This document shows, piece by piece, positions 46,201-56,200 of a stretch of DNA of 64,000 nucleotides. The notes under the pieces were generated by a model, which was not told the origin of the DNA, ran no database searches, and saw only the letters and a program-made list of their open reading frames with translations. The position numbers and the translations under genes were made by a program. The DNA comes from Neopestalotiopsis rosae (Eukaryota; Ascomycota; Sordariomycetes; Amphisphaeriales; Sporocadaceae), in the NCBI GenBank assembly GCA_023078685.1, contig JALGAS010000010.1:744001-808000 (forward strand). The letters run 5' to 3'. Numbering within the stretch: position 1 is the stretch's first letter; every line of letters begins with the position of its first letter.

Positions 46201-49200
46201 TGAATATGAGCGTGGCCATCCATCTCAAGTGTCCAATGGCGAAATAGCTCTGATGTGTCGTTTTCTGAGACGTCATTTCCGACAAACACCGGTAGGTGAG
46301 AACCTCTTGTTTCAACAGCTACATTTTGCATCCGTCTCAGAATCACTTGTTCTGGATAGTTGCATCGTGCAAGAAGTTGCTGCAAAGGTGGCATGAGGCT
46401 AAACTTTGCGGTTGTTTGTCGAACATGATATCTTGTAAGAACAGGCACAAATCATCATCTGCAGCCGAGGACTGACAGATCACTCGAACTTGACATGCAC
46501 CTCGTACACCTTTGCCATCAGAGTGACAAGCCTGCACGCTCTCGTAAGAAGAGAAAGTGGAAGTAATATCGTTCACGCAATCAGATGCACATGTACGAGT
46601 AGTGCCCAAAGTTGGCCGAATGAGCTCACTTGAGCCATGAAGTCGACCAGCTTTGAAACACAAGAGAAAGGAAAATTGATGAAAAGGAAGAAAAACTTGG
46701 ATTCTAGAAGTCAGTTTGGGCTGAAGCTGTAGACGCCAACTGAGATTCTATATATATGAGAAGAAGAGAAGAGAGCAAAAATGTTGTTCGAGAAACCGGG
46801 TATGTGCGAAAATGGGTCTGACTTTATGTTATCGCATTGCGGACAGTCCCGCGGTGGCAGCGAGCGCGCTCAAGAGCAGGTAAACAGGCAAAGGAGTGGG
46901 AGGGAGCCGGGCGGGAAAGCATTTACCGATGGTTGTTATATAAACCATTTGCTCATCGGTTGCCTTTGCCTTGGTTCCAGACTTGTCCGATAGGTATTTT
47001 GGCACACTTTTTTTTATTCCTTATCTCCCGACGGGCGGCATGTGTTGTCGTTTCCTAACGGCAATCCAGATTGAATGCCCAGAAGGGGGTCAGTCGGCGG
47101 GCACATGGAGGCATCCCGGGGGTGGGCAGCAGATAAGGCCTATTTTCGTGTGAACGAAGGACCAGAAGCGATTATTAATAAGAGAATGTGACAATCCCGC
47201 GGGATACTTTTTTGCCTCTACCCAAAACTACGTTATGTACAAAGTATTTCGCTTTCCTTCCTTCAATGTTGATTCCTTTTTTTATTCTGTTCCTTCTTTC
47301 TTTTTTGCATCTTTTGCGAGGATTTCCCCCACGGCTGCTGGCTCCTTCTCTTGGCTTGCTTCAGTCAGATGGCACCTGCCTGCAATTTGGGAGTATCTCA
47401 AAGTTGTATATGATCCCGGGCGCTGGTCTTGTTTTGGCGGCTGGTTTCTATTGATAAGTGCATCGATTACACCATATTACTTTTCTGTGTCCCGAGAGCG
47501 AGTTGCACGTATCATAGTGGGGGTCATGGACTAAATATAGTGAAAGAATCTTGGCCATTGATGATCTTGGTTGGACCGTAGCACGTATGCGTACGCTCTA
47601 TCGATTTACAGAATGTGGTTATAGACTGTCAGAGTCACCGTCATTGAAGATCAATGTTGTCTACCTCGCTTGGTCTCAGTTGGCCTAGCTGAGTAAAGTG
47701 CACGAGTTGATCATTAGAAGCCCTGGACAGTACAAGATCAACGACCAACGCGGTTGTCTTGAATGCCCTCTAACACCATTGGTGACTCTCCATCTCGATC
47801 TTGTCGCATGCTTGCCCGGATGATGCGTGTGTATGCTTCCGATGACAACTGCCTATTACTCATTTCCATTCATGGCATAGGAGATCTACGTTACATCTTT
47901 GCCCGCGACCAAGCATCGAGCTGTGGCCGGGCCCCCAGTCCCCGGGGACTCCAGATTCCGCCGATCTGGGGTAAAAGCTTTTTTGGCTAGGGCTGATACG
48001 ATTACGAAAGAATGTTTCTTTGACGAACTTGGATCTATTCTTCCTATTTATACATGCAAGCTGTCTAGAAACTTTGTTTGAGAATCTAAAATGGAAGATG
48101 CATCAAGGCACATCAAGTGTTGAAGCAACACGAACGAGCATACGCATTGCATGAGAATGAGGACTTGATGGGGTTTATCTCTTGCACAACCCGCAAATGT
48201 CTTGGCCATGATGCACAAATGATACTAATCGAGGGCTAACAGCCAGCATAGATTGGGGTGGTTTGTCTCTCAAGTTCGGGCTATTAGCTAATGCAATCGG
48301 CAGATGGCGGGACGGGTAACCAAGGACACAGCAGGTCATAGCTCCCTTGCCGCCAGCGATTCGAAATGCTCAAGGCTCAAGCTCCATGACTGTCAGCAAG
48401 TGTACATAGCATCATCGTGCGCACATTCAACCATCTAGATCAACCTAGGCAAAGCTATAGCTGGGCATTTGTTCCCGAGTCATTGTTGCCTTGTATGCAG
48501 ACAGATTGCATTTGGAAATGCAAATGGTCTAATAGAGTTCAGTCATTTGGATTAATGCAGTCCAAGCAGTAGGATCTAGACGGCAACATGCATGCAATTG
48601 GCCCTTTGGGACTGACAAGGAACTCTGGCCAGTGACGAAACATTGCGAAAATCAAGGTTGGGGGATCAAGCAGCTTTTTAGCCTGGCTAGAGGAAGCTCA
48701 AAAGATAAACCCTAAGGTAGAGGGCACATGATTTTTTGCAGTTTTTGTTCACTAATAAGCGAGATGTGCAAAAAAAAAAAGAGGGCAGCGGGCAGCTAAT
48801 GCACGGACCACCATCGCGACGAGCAGCAAACTGACGACTGGCATTGAGTGAGCCCATTGAACCCCACCCAAGCAGCCAGCCACCACACAGCAGCTTGAAC
48901 AGCTGTAGCAGGGCACCAAAAGCAGCTTTTTGCAGTGGGAAGGGAAGTCCAAACACTGGGGACGGGCGACGAACAAGGAAGAGAAAAAAAAAAAATAGCG
49001 AGCCCACACACATTGAGCTGATTACAACTGGGTTTTGCGCGTGCCGAAATTTTTCCATTTCCCACCCTCATCCTACCCAATCCCGCCGCGGCGTCGACGA
49101 TTTCACTACCACGAGGGTATGACCAGCTGAGGCCGTATCCTTTCCACAGCCGACCATCAATCCTTCATTGACCGATCGTTATCCTTAATAGCTACGCCTT

Positions 49201-49229
49201 GCTGAAAGGCGAATAACATCGGCGCCACA
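43300..49229. other. Long gene-poor region (5.9 kb)
   Basis: No well-supported gene. A cluster of minus-strand frames at 45636-46663 has some protein-like character and is listed separately. The pyrimidine-rich plus-strand stretch at about 47240-47350 gives a false hydrophobic ORF. A-runs occur at about 48770-48780 and 48988-48996. The end is the promoter of the STM1-like gene. Confidence 0.5.
45636..46663 (-). pseudogene. Possible decayed or multi-exon hypothetical gene
   Basis: Three overlapping minus-strand frames read like pieces of one protein: about 46663-46420 (DDDLCLFLQDIMFDKQPQSL), 46448-46128 (NYPEQVILRRMQNV, then DTSELFRHWTLEMDGHAHI) and 46055-45636 (FDANLVLLGDDLEIGSPRHA, then DSKHTWAQFLADAANG). 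The first two overlap by about 100 bp in different frames, so a frameshift or intron is needed. An AAG-GCAAGT donor-like site at about 46121 and a GTGTAG acceptor-like site before about 46060 could link the last two. A TATATATAG box lies upstream on the minus strand near 46750. I do not recognise a family; chance ORFs remain possible. Confidence 0.2.
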
Positions 49230-50795
49230 ATGTCGGTCGCCTCCAAGGTATGTTTTGTCTTGGTCCCGTTGTCGTCGTCTTCCCACATCCTTCTTTTCCC
49301 CAGCTTGGTGCGATTGCGTATGTGCCTGGGTGTGTGTGTGTGCGTGTGCGTAATGTGCGTTTTTGTGTGTTTTGACCAACATCAACCACACGAGGGGGCA
49401 TATTCCCATACATACAGCTTGGGTTCTTGCCCGCATCGCTGACCATATTCCTTTCTTTGGCAAACATGTCATTGCTGCCCCAATGCGTCCTGCTGCTTCG
49501 ACTGGGGAAGCATTGACCACTGCCCTTGCTCAATTCAATATCACATTTTGCTGCTACACATAGCTAACAATTGCGGTTTAGAACCTGTTTGACCTCCTCG
49601 GTATGATACTCCCGTCGGGCAAAAGCTAAAAAGAATGCGAGACGACTCGCCGTTACGGAAAGATGGAATTTTTGGCTAACCGGAAGCCGCTGCTACAGGT
49701 AACGACATCGAGGATGGCGAAGCCAACAAGGGTCCCGTGAAGACCGTCGACAAGACCGTTCCTCGCACCACCAAGCGCGACGTCGAGCCCGTGGCCCCGT
49801 CGAAGCCTGCTTCCGCCAACACCGGACGCCGTGGACCTGGAGGCAACGAGGGTGGTACGTACACTATTTGTGCCAAGATGTCATGATCAATCGGAAACGA
49901 GTAGCTAACATAATTAAAGCCTTCCGTGACAGGAACGCTGGCCACTCTGCCAACCAGCGCAGAGGAACCGACGAGGCTCCTCGTGGCGGTCCCCGTGGCG
50001 GCCGTGGTGCCCGTCAACGTGGTGGTATGTTTTCTCTGCTTGCGGGAATTTTCGTGCAAGAATCCTCCGTCAGCCGCGGTTCTCGCTAACTCTTCAATTC
50101 TAGGCCGTGGTGGTGGCTACCCCCGCGACCGCGATGACCGTCACGCTAAGGGTCTGGCCAGGTAAATCTTGCATGTGCCGACGTTAAATAACGGATGAAG
50201 AGCTGACCCCTCATTTTGTAGCGGTTCCGAGAAGCAAGCTGCCCAGTCTTGGGGCGCCCAGGAGGGTGCTGCTGAGCAGAAGGACGAGCAGGCTGGCGAG
50301 GAGATCGCCAAGACCGAGCTGAAGGAGGCCATTGCCGAGGATGGTGAGGGTATCGAGGACCCCGCCGAGCCGGAGAACAAGAACATCTCCTACGAGGACT
50401 ACCTCGCCCAGCAGGCTGAGAAGAAGGCTGCTCTTGGCAGCACTCTCAACGTCCGCAAGGCCAACGAGGGCTCCAAGACCGACAAGAAGTGGTCCGCTGC
50501 CAAGGAGCTCGTCAAGGACGAGACTGAGGACTTCATCGCTGCCAGCGCCGGCAAGACCAAGCGCGAGCGTGAGCGCAAGCAGAAGGCTGTCGTCGACATC
50601 GACCACTCCTTCGTTGAGCAGGACCGTCCCCGTGGCGGTGCCCGTGGTGGACGCGGCGGCCCCCGTGGCGGCCGTGGTGAGGGTCGTGGACGCGGTGAGG
50701 GCCGTGGCCGTGGCGGTGCCCCCCGTGGTGGCCGCGGTGACGCCCCTGCCGTCAACACCAGCGATAAGAACGCTTTCCCCAGCCTCGGCGCTTAA
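49230..50795 (+). CDS. STM1: STM1/Oga1-like ribosome-associated RGG protein
   Basis: Six exons: 49230-49247, 49582-49600, 49699-49854, 49920-50024, 50104-50161 and 50222-50795 (309 aa). The N-terminus after splicing, MSVASKNLFDLLGNDIEDGE, is the Stm1_N signature. The middle carries an acidic stretch and ISYEDYLAQQAEKK, typical of the HABP4/PAI-RBP1 family, and the C-terminus is an RGG/GRG-rich RNA-binding tail (about 255-298) ending in AFPSLGA. In yeast, Stm1 clamps idle 80S ribosomes and preserves them under starvation; S. pombe Oga1 and animal SERBP1 are relatives. Five introns in 1.5 kb, with an 18-nt first coding segment and a 19-nt microexon, make the gene easy to mis-annotate. Intron 1 contains a GT-rich microsatellite. 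Codon bias is strong, as expected for an abundant protein. Confidence 0.92.
49330..49360 (+). repeat. GT microsatellite in STM1-like intron 1
   Basis: An interrupted (TG)n run lies about 80 bp into the first intron. It may vary in length between strains; no coding effect. Confidence 0.7.
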
Positions 50796-52104
50796 GCGGT
50801 TGCACACACACGGTCTTGTCCTTGGAGCTGGACGCGAGATACCACTACGCTCTCCTCCACCTCTACAGCCGATTACTTGGGGATGTTAGGCTCGAACATC
50901 CGTACAATCCATCAGTCATCGAAACAGTAGTTTGTGGTAATGCCATGCATTGCCTAACCGAGCAAATACCAAAATGAGAAAATAAAAGTTTCCTTATCAC
51001 CAAACTTGAGTCCGGTGTGGAAAATGGTTGGCCAAGCAAGGAGTCCATTTTGTTCGCATTGTAAGGTTAGATTTGGTCGTCAATTGATTTGTACTCTTCA
51101 ACTTCATGTTCCTTGCTATATACGACTCACGGGAAGTGACTCGGGGAACTTCCCAGCACCAGCGCGATCGTCACTCTATGAAATCCGAAATGTGAGGATT
51201 CGCAGCATGTGGACATGACTCAGGGTTCTGAATTGTGCCAGTATTAAATGATTTGCATCAAGATGTACTTGTGCTTGGTAATTACTGCTTGTTCTCGACA
51301 AAGAAGATGAGAGCGATTGTTTTAACTGGTTAGTGTTGTTTTCTCTCTTCATGCCACAGTCTATACTACTACGTTCAGTGACCATGGACAACGCGGTATA
51401 TTGGTCTTCAATGGTATATCTGATTTTCTATCCAATGTCGCCTGCATGCTTGGAAAGTGTTTGGACGTTAGCATTCTCTTGAAGAGATCATGGGAGGCGG
51501 CCAGGTAGCCTTTCCCTTGGCCTGACTTATTGGGTAATGACTGAGTCCACATTGAATGGGACAGACCGTTCAGTGACTGACTGGGTGTCAGTGAAGCCAA
51601 GACTGTCAGGATGAAAATTGTAGGACCGAAAGAGCGTACTGATTGGCTCTTTCTCCCTCCGCTCCATGAGATATTACACAAAGGACTCTCGGGCTGAAGA
51701 TTGAAGAAAGGCGTAGTTGTCACAAGGCATAATATGAAATCAGTTTCCCACAAAGCCTTGTTTGGACAGAAAACAAGAGAAACATGCATTTTCTTTGTTG
51801 CCATGCAAGTACTACAATGGAATTATATCCTATATAAATACAGCCAAACAACCCCTGGCCAATTTCTGTAGTTGAAGAGGACTAGAAAATCACTGTGAAC
51901 CCAAGCCGAGAGAGGATATACTGATACCAAACCATTTCAACCCAAGACCGTATATCAAGAAGTCAGTCTTCTCGATTCACAGCTAGATCTGTGAGGTAGG
52001 AGGCCTTTCGTATTTCCAAGTCTCGACCACCATCGGCCCCGTCGGCAGCTAAAGGGGCAGGTAAGGTATTACTATCGTATAGACAACTCGAGGCAAGTTT
52101 GAAC
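50796..52104. other. Intergenic region, no supported gene
   Basis: The 147-codon minus-strand frame at 51361-51804 begins with ATG and has a TATA-like sequence just upstream, but no family character. I do not call it. A TATATAAATA element occurs at about 51831 on the plus strand. Confidence 0.45.
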
Positions 52105-52632
52105 ATGTATTCAAACATGAAATTAGATACTCGCTCCACGCATCCGGCCAAGAAGACGGCAGCCTCGTCTCGTCCCACCAGACCCAGTCTCAGCCGTGAA
52201 GAGGCCACCCTGGGCTCATCCTGTACCACCTCGCCCGATCACGTTGTCTCTTTGCCCGAGGCGCGCGCAGCGTCTCGCAGCAACACGATCGTAGCCTGTC
52301 CATGCCGGGATGCTGCCGCCATAGTGGCCACCAGCAGCACGAGCACCACCCAGGGGAACGAGAAAAACGACACCATTGTCGTCATCTGTACCACGGCTGC
52401 CGGGTACCTGGCCGCCGCGCAGAAGCAGCAGCAACGGCTGGGTGATATCAGCGTCGTTGACGACGACGAGGGCAACGACGCTGATGATGAGGAGTGGGCT
52501 GCCGAGTCCTTTGATCCTGATGCTGTACCCATCCGCCTCGGCTCGACGCGGTTGCGGACTGGTAGCTGGAGGGGTGATGACTTTGTGCGTGAGAGTGGTT
52601 GTGCACGTGCACCAACACGAGACTTGAGGTAG
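52105..52632 (+). CDS. Hypothetical protein (175 aa), acidic C-terminal half
   Basis: Single frame from ATG 52105 (MYSNMKLDTRSTHPAKKTAA) to TAG 52632. The N-terminal half is Ser/Thr/Arg-rich; the middle has a hydrophobic strand-like segment (NDTIVVICTTAAGYLAAAQ), then an acidic patch (VVDDDEGNDADDEEW) and a basic end. No signal peptide, no membrane helix of convincing length, and no recognised domain. Codon use leans toward C/G at third positions as in the confirmed genes nearby, and the antisense frames are poorer, which is why I prefer this strand. A splice donor-like GTAGGT overlaps the stop, so a further exon is possible. It could be a lineage-restricted gene or a chance ORF. Confidence 0.4.
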   Translation: MYSNMKLDTRSTHPAKKTAASSRPTRPSLSREEATLGSSCTTSPDHVVSLPEARAASRSNTIVACPCRDAAAIVATSSTSTTQGNEKNDTIVVICTTAAGYLAAAQKQQQRLGDISVVDDDEGNDADDEEWAAESFDPDAVPIRLGSTRLRTGSWRGDDFVRESGCARAPTRDLR

Positions 52633-53274
52633 GTAAAGTAGAGATTTGTAGTAGATGGAAAAATAGGGTAAGTTCGTACTGCTTAGCAAATAGAACGTGT
52701 TGTCTGGGAGAATATCACAAAGAGTCCTTTCAATCATGACCCCTGATATGACATGCCAGAATGAAGACATGATGAGTGGTGTTTACTTCTTCTTCTCCTT
52801 ATATGCCCATGGCAGATCGAAGGTCACATTAAGCACACAATCTTATTCACAGTAGAGTATTTGTCACAACAGAGTCTGCACACGCAAGTCATTACTTTTG
52901 CTTGGGAAATTGTTTGGTCACCAGATTGATAGCTGCGTTCCAAATCATGAGAATGAATCTCGAAAAGCTGGTTTTGATCCAGCTCGCATATATACCATGA
53001 GGCCAGTTAGCTGGCCTTCTATAATGCGATCATCTTTCTCTCTCAAACAAGCTTGCTTCCATTGATGCGTGGCGGAAAGCAAATGGGTATCGTTCTTCAA
53101 GCATCCGTACACCTGGTATCGTCATGAATTCCTTCTTGTTCCTTTTTGTGTGTATGCGACTGTCTCTTTTGGTTCTCTCAAATCATAAAACGCCAAAGCC
53201 ATGCTGGTTTTGCTCCTTGCAAATGTATAAAAAAACGCCAATTGTACTCCCTTCTCAAATCAGTGTATTCCTTC
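52633..53274. other. Intergenic region between hypothetical gene and TFIIIA
   Basis: No gene seen. AT-rich, likely holding the 3' ends of both flanking convergent genes. Confidence 0.5.
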
Positions 53275-55007
53275 TCAAATCTGTCGCAAGGCAGGGTCCA
53301 AGAGACCACCAAGGTCGTTGATAGGACCCAGGTCATTGGTTCCGATTAACTGGCGCATCTCCGCCTCATCGTGTCGCCACTCCTCGGCCTCGGGGAAGTA
53401 GTTGTGGCCAGGATGAGGTGTTGCCGGAACGGAGTAGCCCCATTCTTCGCCCAAACCTGGGGTCACTGGCTGACTCGTGAATGGCGAAGGCATCTCAAAG
53501 TTCATCAGGTTGGGATCAGGGATACTGCTCATGCTGAAATCTTGGGCGAGAGTCTCGGGGAGGTTCAGATCAAAGTGAGTGTGCAGGTGGTTCTGCATCT
53601 CGGCTTGCTGGGCAAACTTCAATGGACAGCCAAGCCAAGAGCATGAGATGGTGCGTCGGGCCGAGTCGCTAGTGCTTGTAAGCTGGCCAAGCATATCCCG
53701 AGGCATTTGCATCTCTGGCCGCAGTGGCATCTCTGAGCGCGGAGGAAGAGGTCGCGGAATGTCCATGTGAACATGACGAATGTGCTTCTCCAGACTGGCC
53801 TTTGTAGCAAAGCCACCTCCGCATCCGTCGGTCAGAGGCCAATCGCTCAGATCCTTGGCGCTGCTGACATCAAACTGTCCACAGACATAGCGAACACCAT
53901 CGTGGAAGCTTCTGATGTGAGCCTGAAGGTTGGATTGTTTGCTGAACACCTTGCCACAGCCATCGCGGGTGCAAACCACAGACTTGCGAACCTCCTGAAG
54001 GTTGCTGGCGTGCTCAATCTCCGTATGTGTCTCCATGGCGTCTCTAGTGGGAAAGATCTGGTCACAGAAAGTACAACTGATGTGAGCCTTCTTCATGTGG
54101 TGCTGGAGCTGCTCCATGGTGGAAAAGCCGACGCGATCCGAGGCAGTATCGCCGAGGCCCTTGTTACACTCTTCGCACCAAAACTTGATATCCGCGTGCT
54201 CCTTCTCGACATGGCGCCGCAGGGAAGAAGCCGTGTCAAAGCCAGCGTCACAACCTTCGTGCTTGCACTGGAAAGCAGGCATCTTGAGATGCTCGGCACG
54301 AATGTGGCGCTGCAATGTCTGGTGCTTGCGGAAGGACTGATTGCAAGGAGGGAAATCTCGGCAGCGGAAACGTTCCTGTCCTTCGTGGACAAGTTGGTGG
54401 CGGCGAAGGCGGGTGCTAGTCAAGAAGCTCTTGTCGCAGCCGGGCTCCTGGCAAATGTGCTTTCGCTCGGTGGAGTGAGATCCCCCAAGATGCTGCTTCA
54501 AATGCTTCTCTTCCAGGTACGACTTGTCACACCCATCGTGGGGGCACTTGAAGGGGCGCTCATTGGTGTGGGATCGCAAATGAGCAGTCAAACGAGCTGG
54601 GCGATTGAATGCCTTTTCGCAGCCGGGCCATGTACACTTGATGGTCTTGAGATCGGACGGGAACTTCTTGCGTGGAGAAGGGGCAGACGTCGGAGTCACG
54701 GAAGTAGCGACGGTATCGGGTGTCGAGGCATTGTTGAGCTCATCGTCGTCTTGGTCGGAAAAGTCAGAGTCCCTAGCATCGTCGACCTCATCAAGTTCGG
54801 GATAGACGTCTGATCGCGGGCAAGTTAGCTTATTTGCGAGAGAGAAACCTGGTAGCAGCTCGTGAGGAACCAACCATTGGTCAATTGAACATTGGTCGAA
54901 AGTCCCGTAGCAAGTCGCCGAGGTCTCTTCGGCAAGCTGTACTCGTCGTCGTCCTGAATCTTTCGCTTCATGGTGTCGATCGTCAGCTTGGGTAGTACCT
55001 CAGCCAT
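53275..55007 (-). CDS. Transcription factor IIIA, C2H2 zinc-finger protein
   Basis: Two exons, 55007-54875 and 54809-53275 (555 aa). The 65-nt intron (GTTGGT donor, CTAAC branch, TCAG acceptor, phase 1) joins QLTN to DVYPELDEV. A basic KRPRR lies in the N-terminus. About ten C2H2 fingers follow from residue 103 to about 440, beginning CTWPGCEKAFNRPARLTAHL and including CPHDGCDKSYLEEKHLKQHL, CQEPGCDKSFLTSTRLRRH and CTRDGCGKVFSKQSNLQAHI. TGEKP-like linkers (HTNERPFKC) and the number and order of fingers fit TFIIIA (S. pombe sfc2, S. cerevisiae PZF1), which binds the internal control region of 5S rRNA genes and recruits TFIIIC for Pol III. The C-terminal 110 residues are acidic and Pro-rich. The gene is divergent from RPB6. 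The fit to TFIIIA is good but another multi-finger protein is possible. Confidence 0.88.
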
Positions 55008-55585
55008 TTATGCCTTGGAAACTGGACAGCCAGAAGAAAGCGTGGATGGCATGTAGAGAGGCCTTTAACCTTGGTCGGGGCGTGCAGCTATATTAATTGA
55101 GTTCGGCAATGGACGCTGTGCATGATGCAACCGACAGAACACCACCAGAAGGTCGAGCGAATTTGTGTTGCGACGGTGTCTGAGGATTGTTGTTGAGCGA
55201 CCTTTTTTCGAGAAGAGAAAAAAAAGGACCCTTGTGCCAAAAACGTGAATTTTGGATCCCGGCTCTTGAAATGGGTTCAAAAAATTATTGATTTTGTCGC
55301 GCTACTTCCAAAATTTTAGCGGAGTGCCGGCCCTCTATCGGGACCACCAGCTTTATCGCGCCAATCAAAGAGACGCCAATCCACTTTTCCCTCCGCCATC
55401 CCGCATTGGAGCCTCGAAGCCTTTTCCGTCACCCTTTCAGCCTTGCATCTGAAATTTTGCATTCCACTGTCACAAGTCCGTACATAGGACCCAGGCTGCG
55501 ATTTGCGATCCCGCCCCAAAAACCAAAACACCACTCTCTTTCGAGCTCCATTCTTTTTCTTGACAAACGCAACCACTTGCCCAAA
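55008..55585. promoter_or_regulatory. Shared 578-bp promoter region of TFIIIA and RPB6
   Basis: The two genes start head to head with 578 bp between ATGs. There is no ORF of interest inside. A/T-rich patches near 55200-55310 may hold the transcription starts of TFIIIA; the RPB6 side is C/T-rich (about 55380-55450). I see no clear TATA box. Bidirectional use is inferred from orientation. Confidence 0.6.
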
Positions 55586-56200
55586 ATGTCTGACTTCGGT
55601 GATGATGATGGTAGAGATGATGATGTCGGCGGGTATGTTGCTGCGATTTATCTTTTCCCCCCATGAAAGCAATCTGGTACGCGCCTTGGATCACCGCTGA
55701 CCCTGTCGCGACCAGTGACGAGCCCATGTTCGAGGACGAGGAGGACATTGTCGACGACTTTGACGATGAGGTACCCGAGGAAGACGAGTACGGCAAGACT
55801 CGCGCAGCCGATGAAGAGGAGAACAATGTCGTAGTCTCGGGAGACCCCTCAGCAAACGCGAACCGGGCGCGAGCAGGCGAGAAGTCGCACAAGGACAAGA
55901 AGATCCCCAACGAGGAGCGATCAACAACACCATACATGACAAAGTACGAGAAGGCTAGAATCCTGGGCACACGCGCTCTACAGATCAGTATGAATGCACC
56001 CGTGTTGGTCGACCTTGAGGGCGAGACAGATCCCCTGCAGATTGCCATCAAAGAACTGCGGGAAAAGAAGATTCCCTTGATTGTCCGCCGCTACATGCCC
56101 GACGGATAGTACGTATAGTGTTCCTGGCTTTCCAACGCGTTGACGCTAACCTGGTGACCACAGCTACGAGGACTGGACCTGCGAAGAGCTGCTGCAATAG
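55586..56200 (+). CDS. RPB6: RNA polymerases I, II and III subunit ABC23 (Rpb6)
   Basis: Three exons: 55586-55632, 55716-56108 and 56164-56200 (158 aa; yeast Rpb6 is 155). The first exon encodes only [15 protein letters not shown] plus two bases. The acidic N-terminus (to about 60) is followed by the conserved core [20 protein letters not shown], then [20 protein letters not shown] and [20 protein letters not shown], ending [13 protein letters not shown]; these are diagnostic of Rpb6/omega-type subunits. Rpb6 is shared by all three nuclear polymerases, sits at the clamp base and helps assembly; the N-terminal acidic tail is phosphorylated in yeast and contacts TFIIH. Start ATG 55586 lies in CCAAAATGTC. 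The gene is divergent from TFIIIA. Confidence 0.96.

Noticed and set aside
47188..47454. Hydrophobic 88-codon ORF resembling a membrane protein
   Set aside because: Hydrophobicity comes from a pyrimidine-rich stretch (Leu/Phe/Ser codons); start codon is GTG and there is no continuation.
51361..51804. 147-codon minus-strand ORF with ATG and nearby TATA-like sequence
   Set aside because: No domain, signal peptide or splice-linked continuation; composition not distinct from intergenic sequence.
53767..54813. 348-codon plus-strand ORF
   Set aside because: Antisense to the TFIIIA zinc-finger exon; the minus strand carries an unmistakable series of C2H2 fingers, so the plus-strand frame is a shadow.
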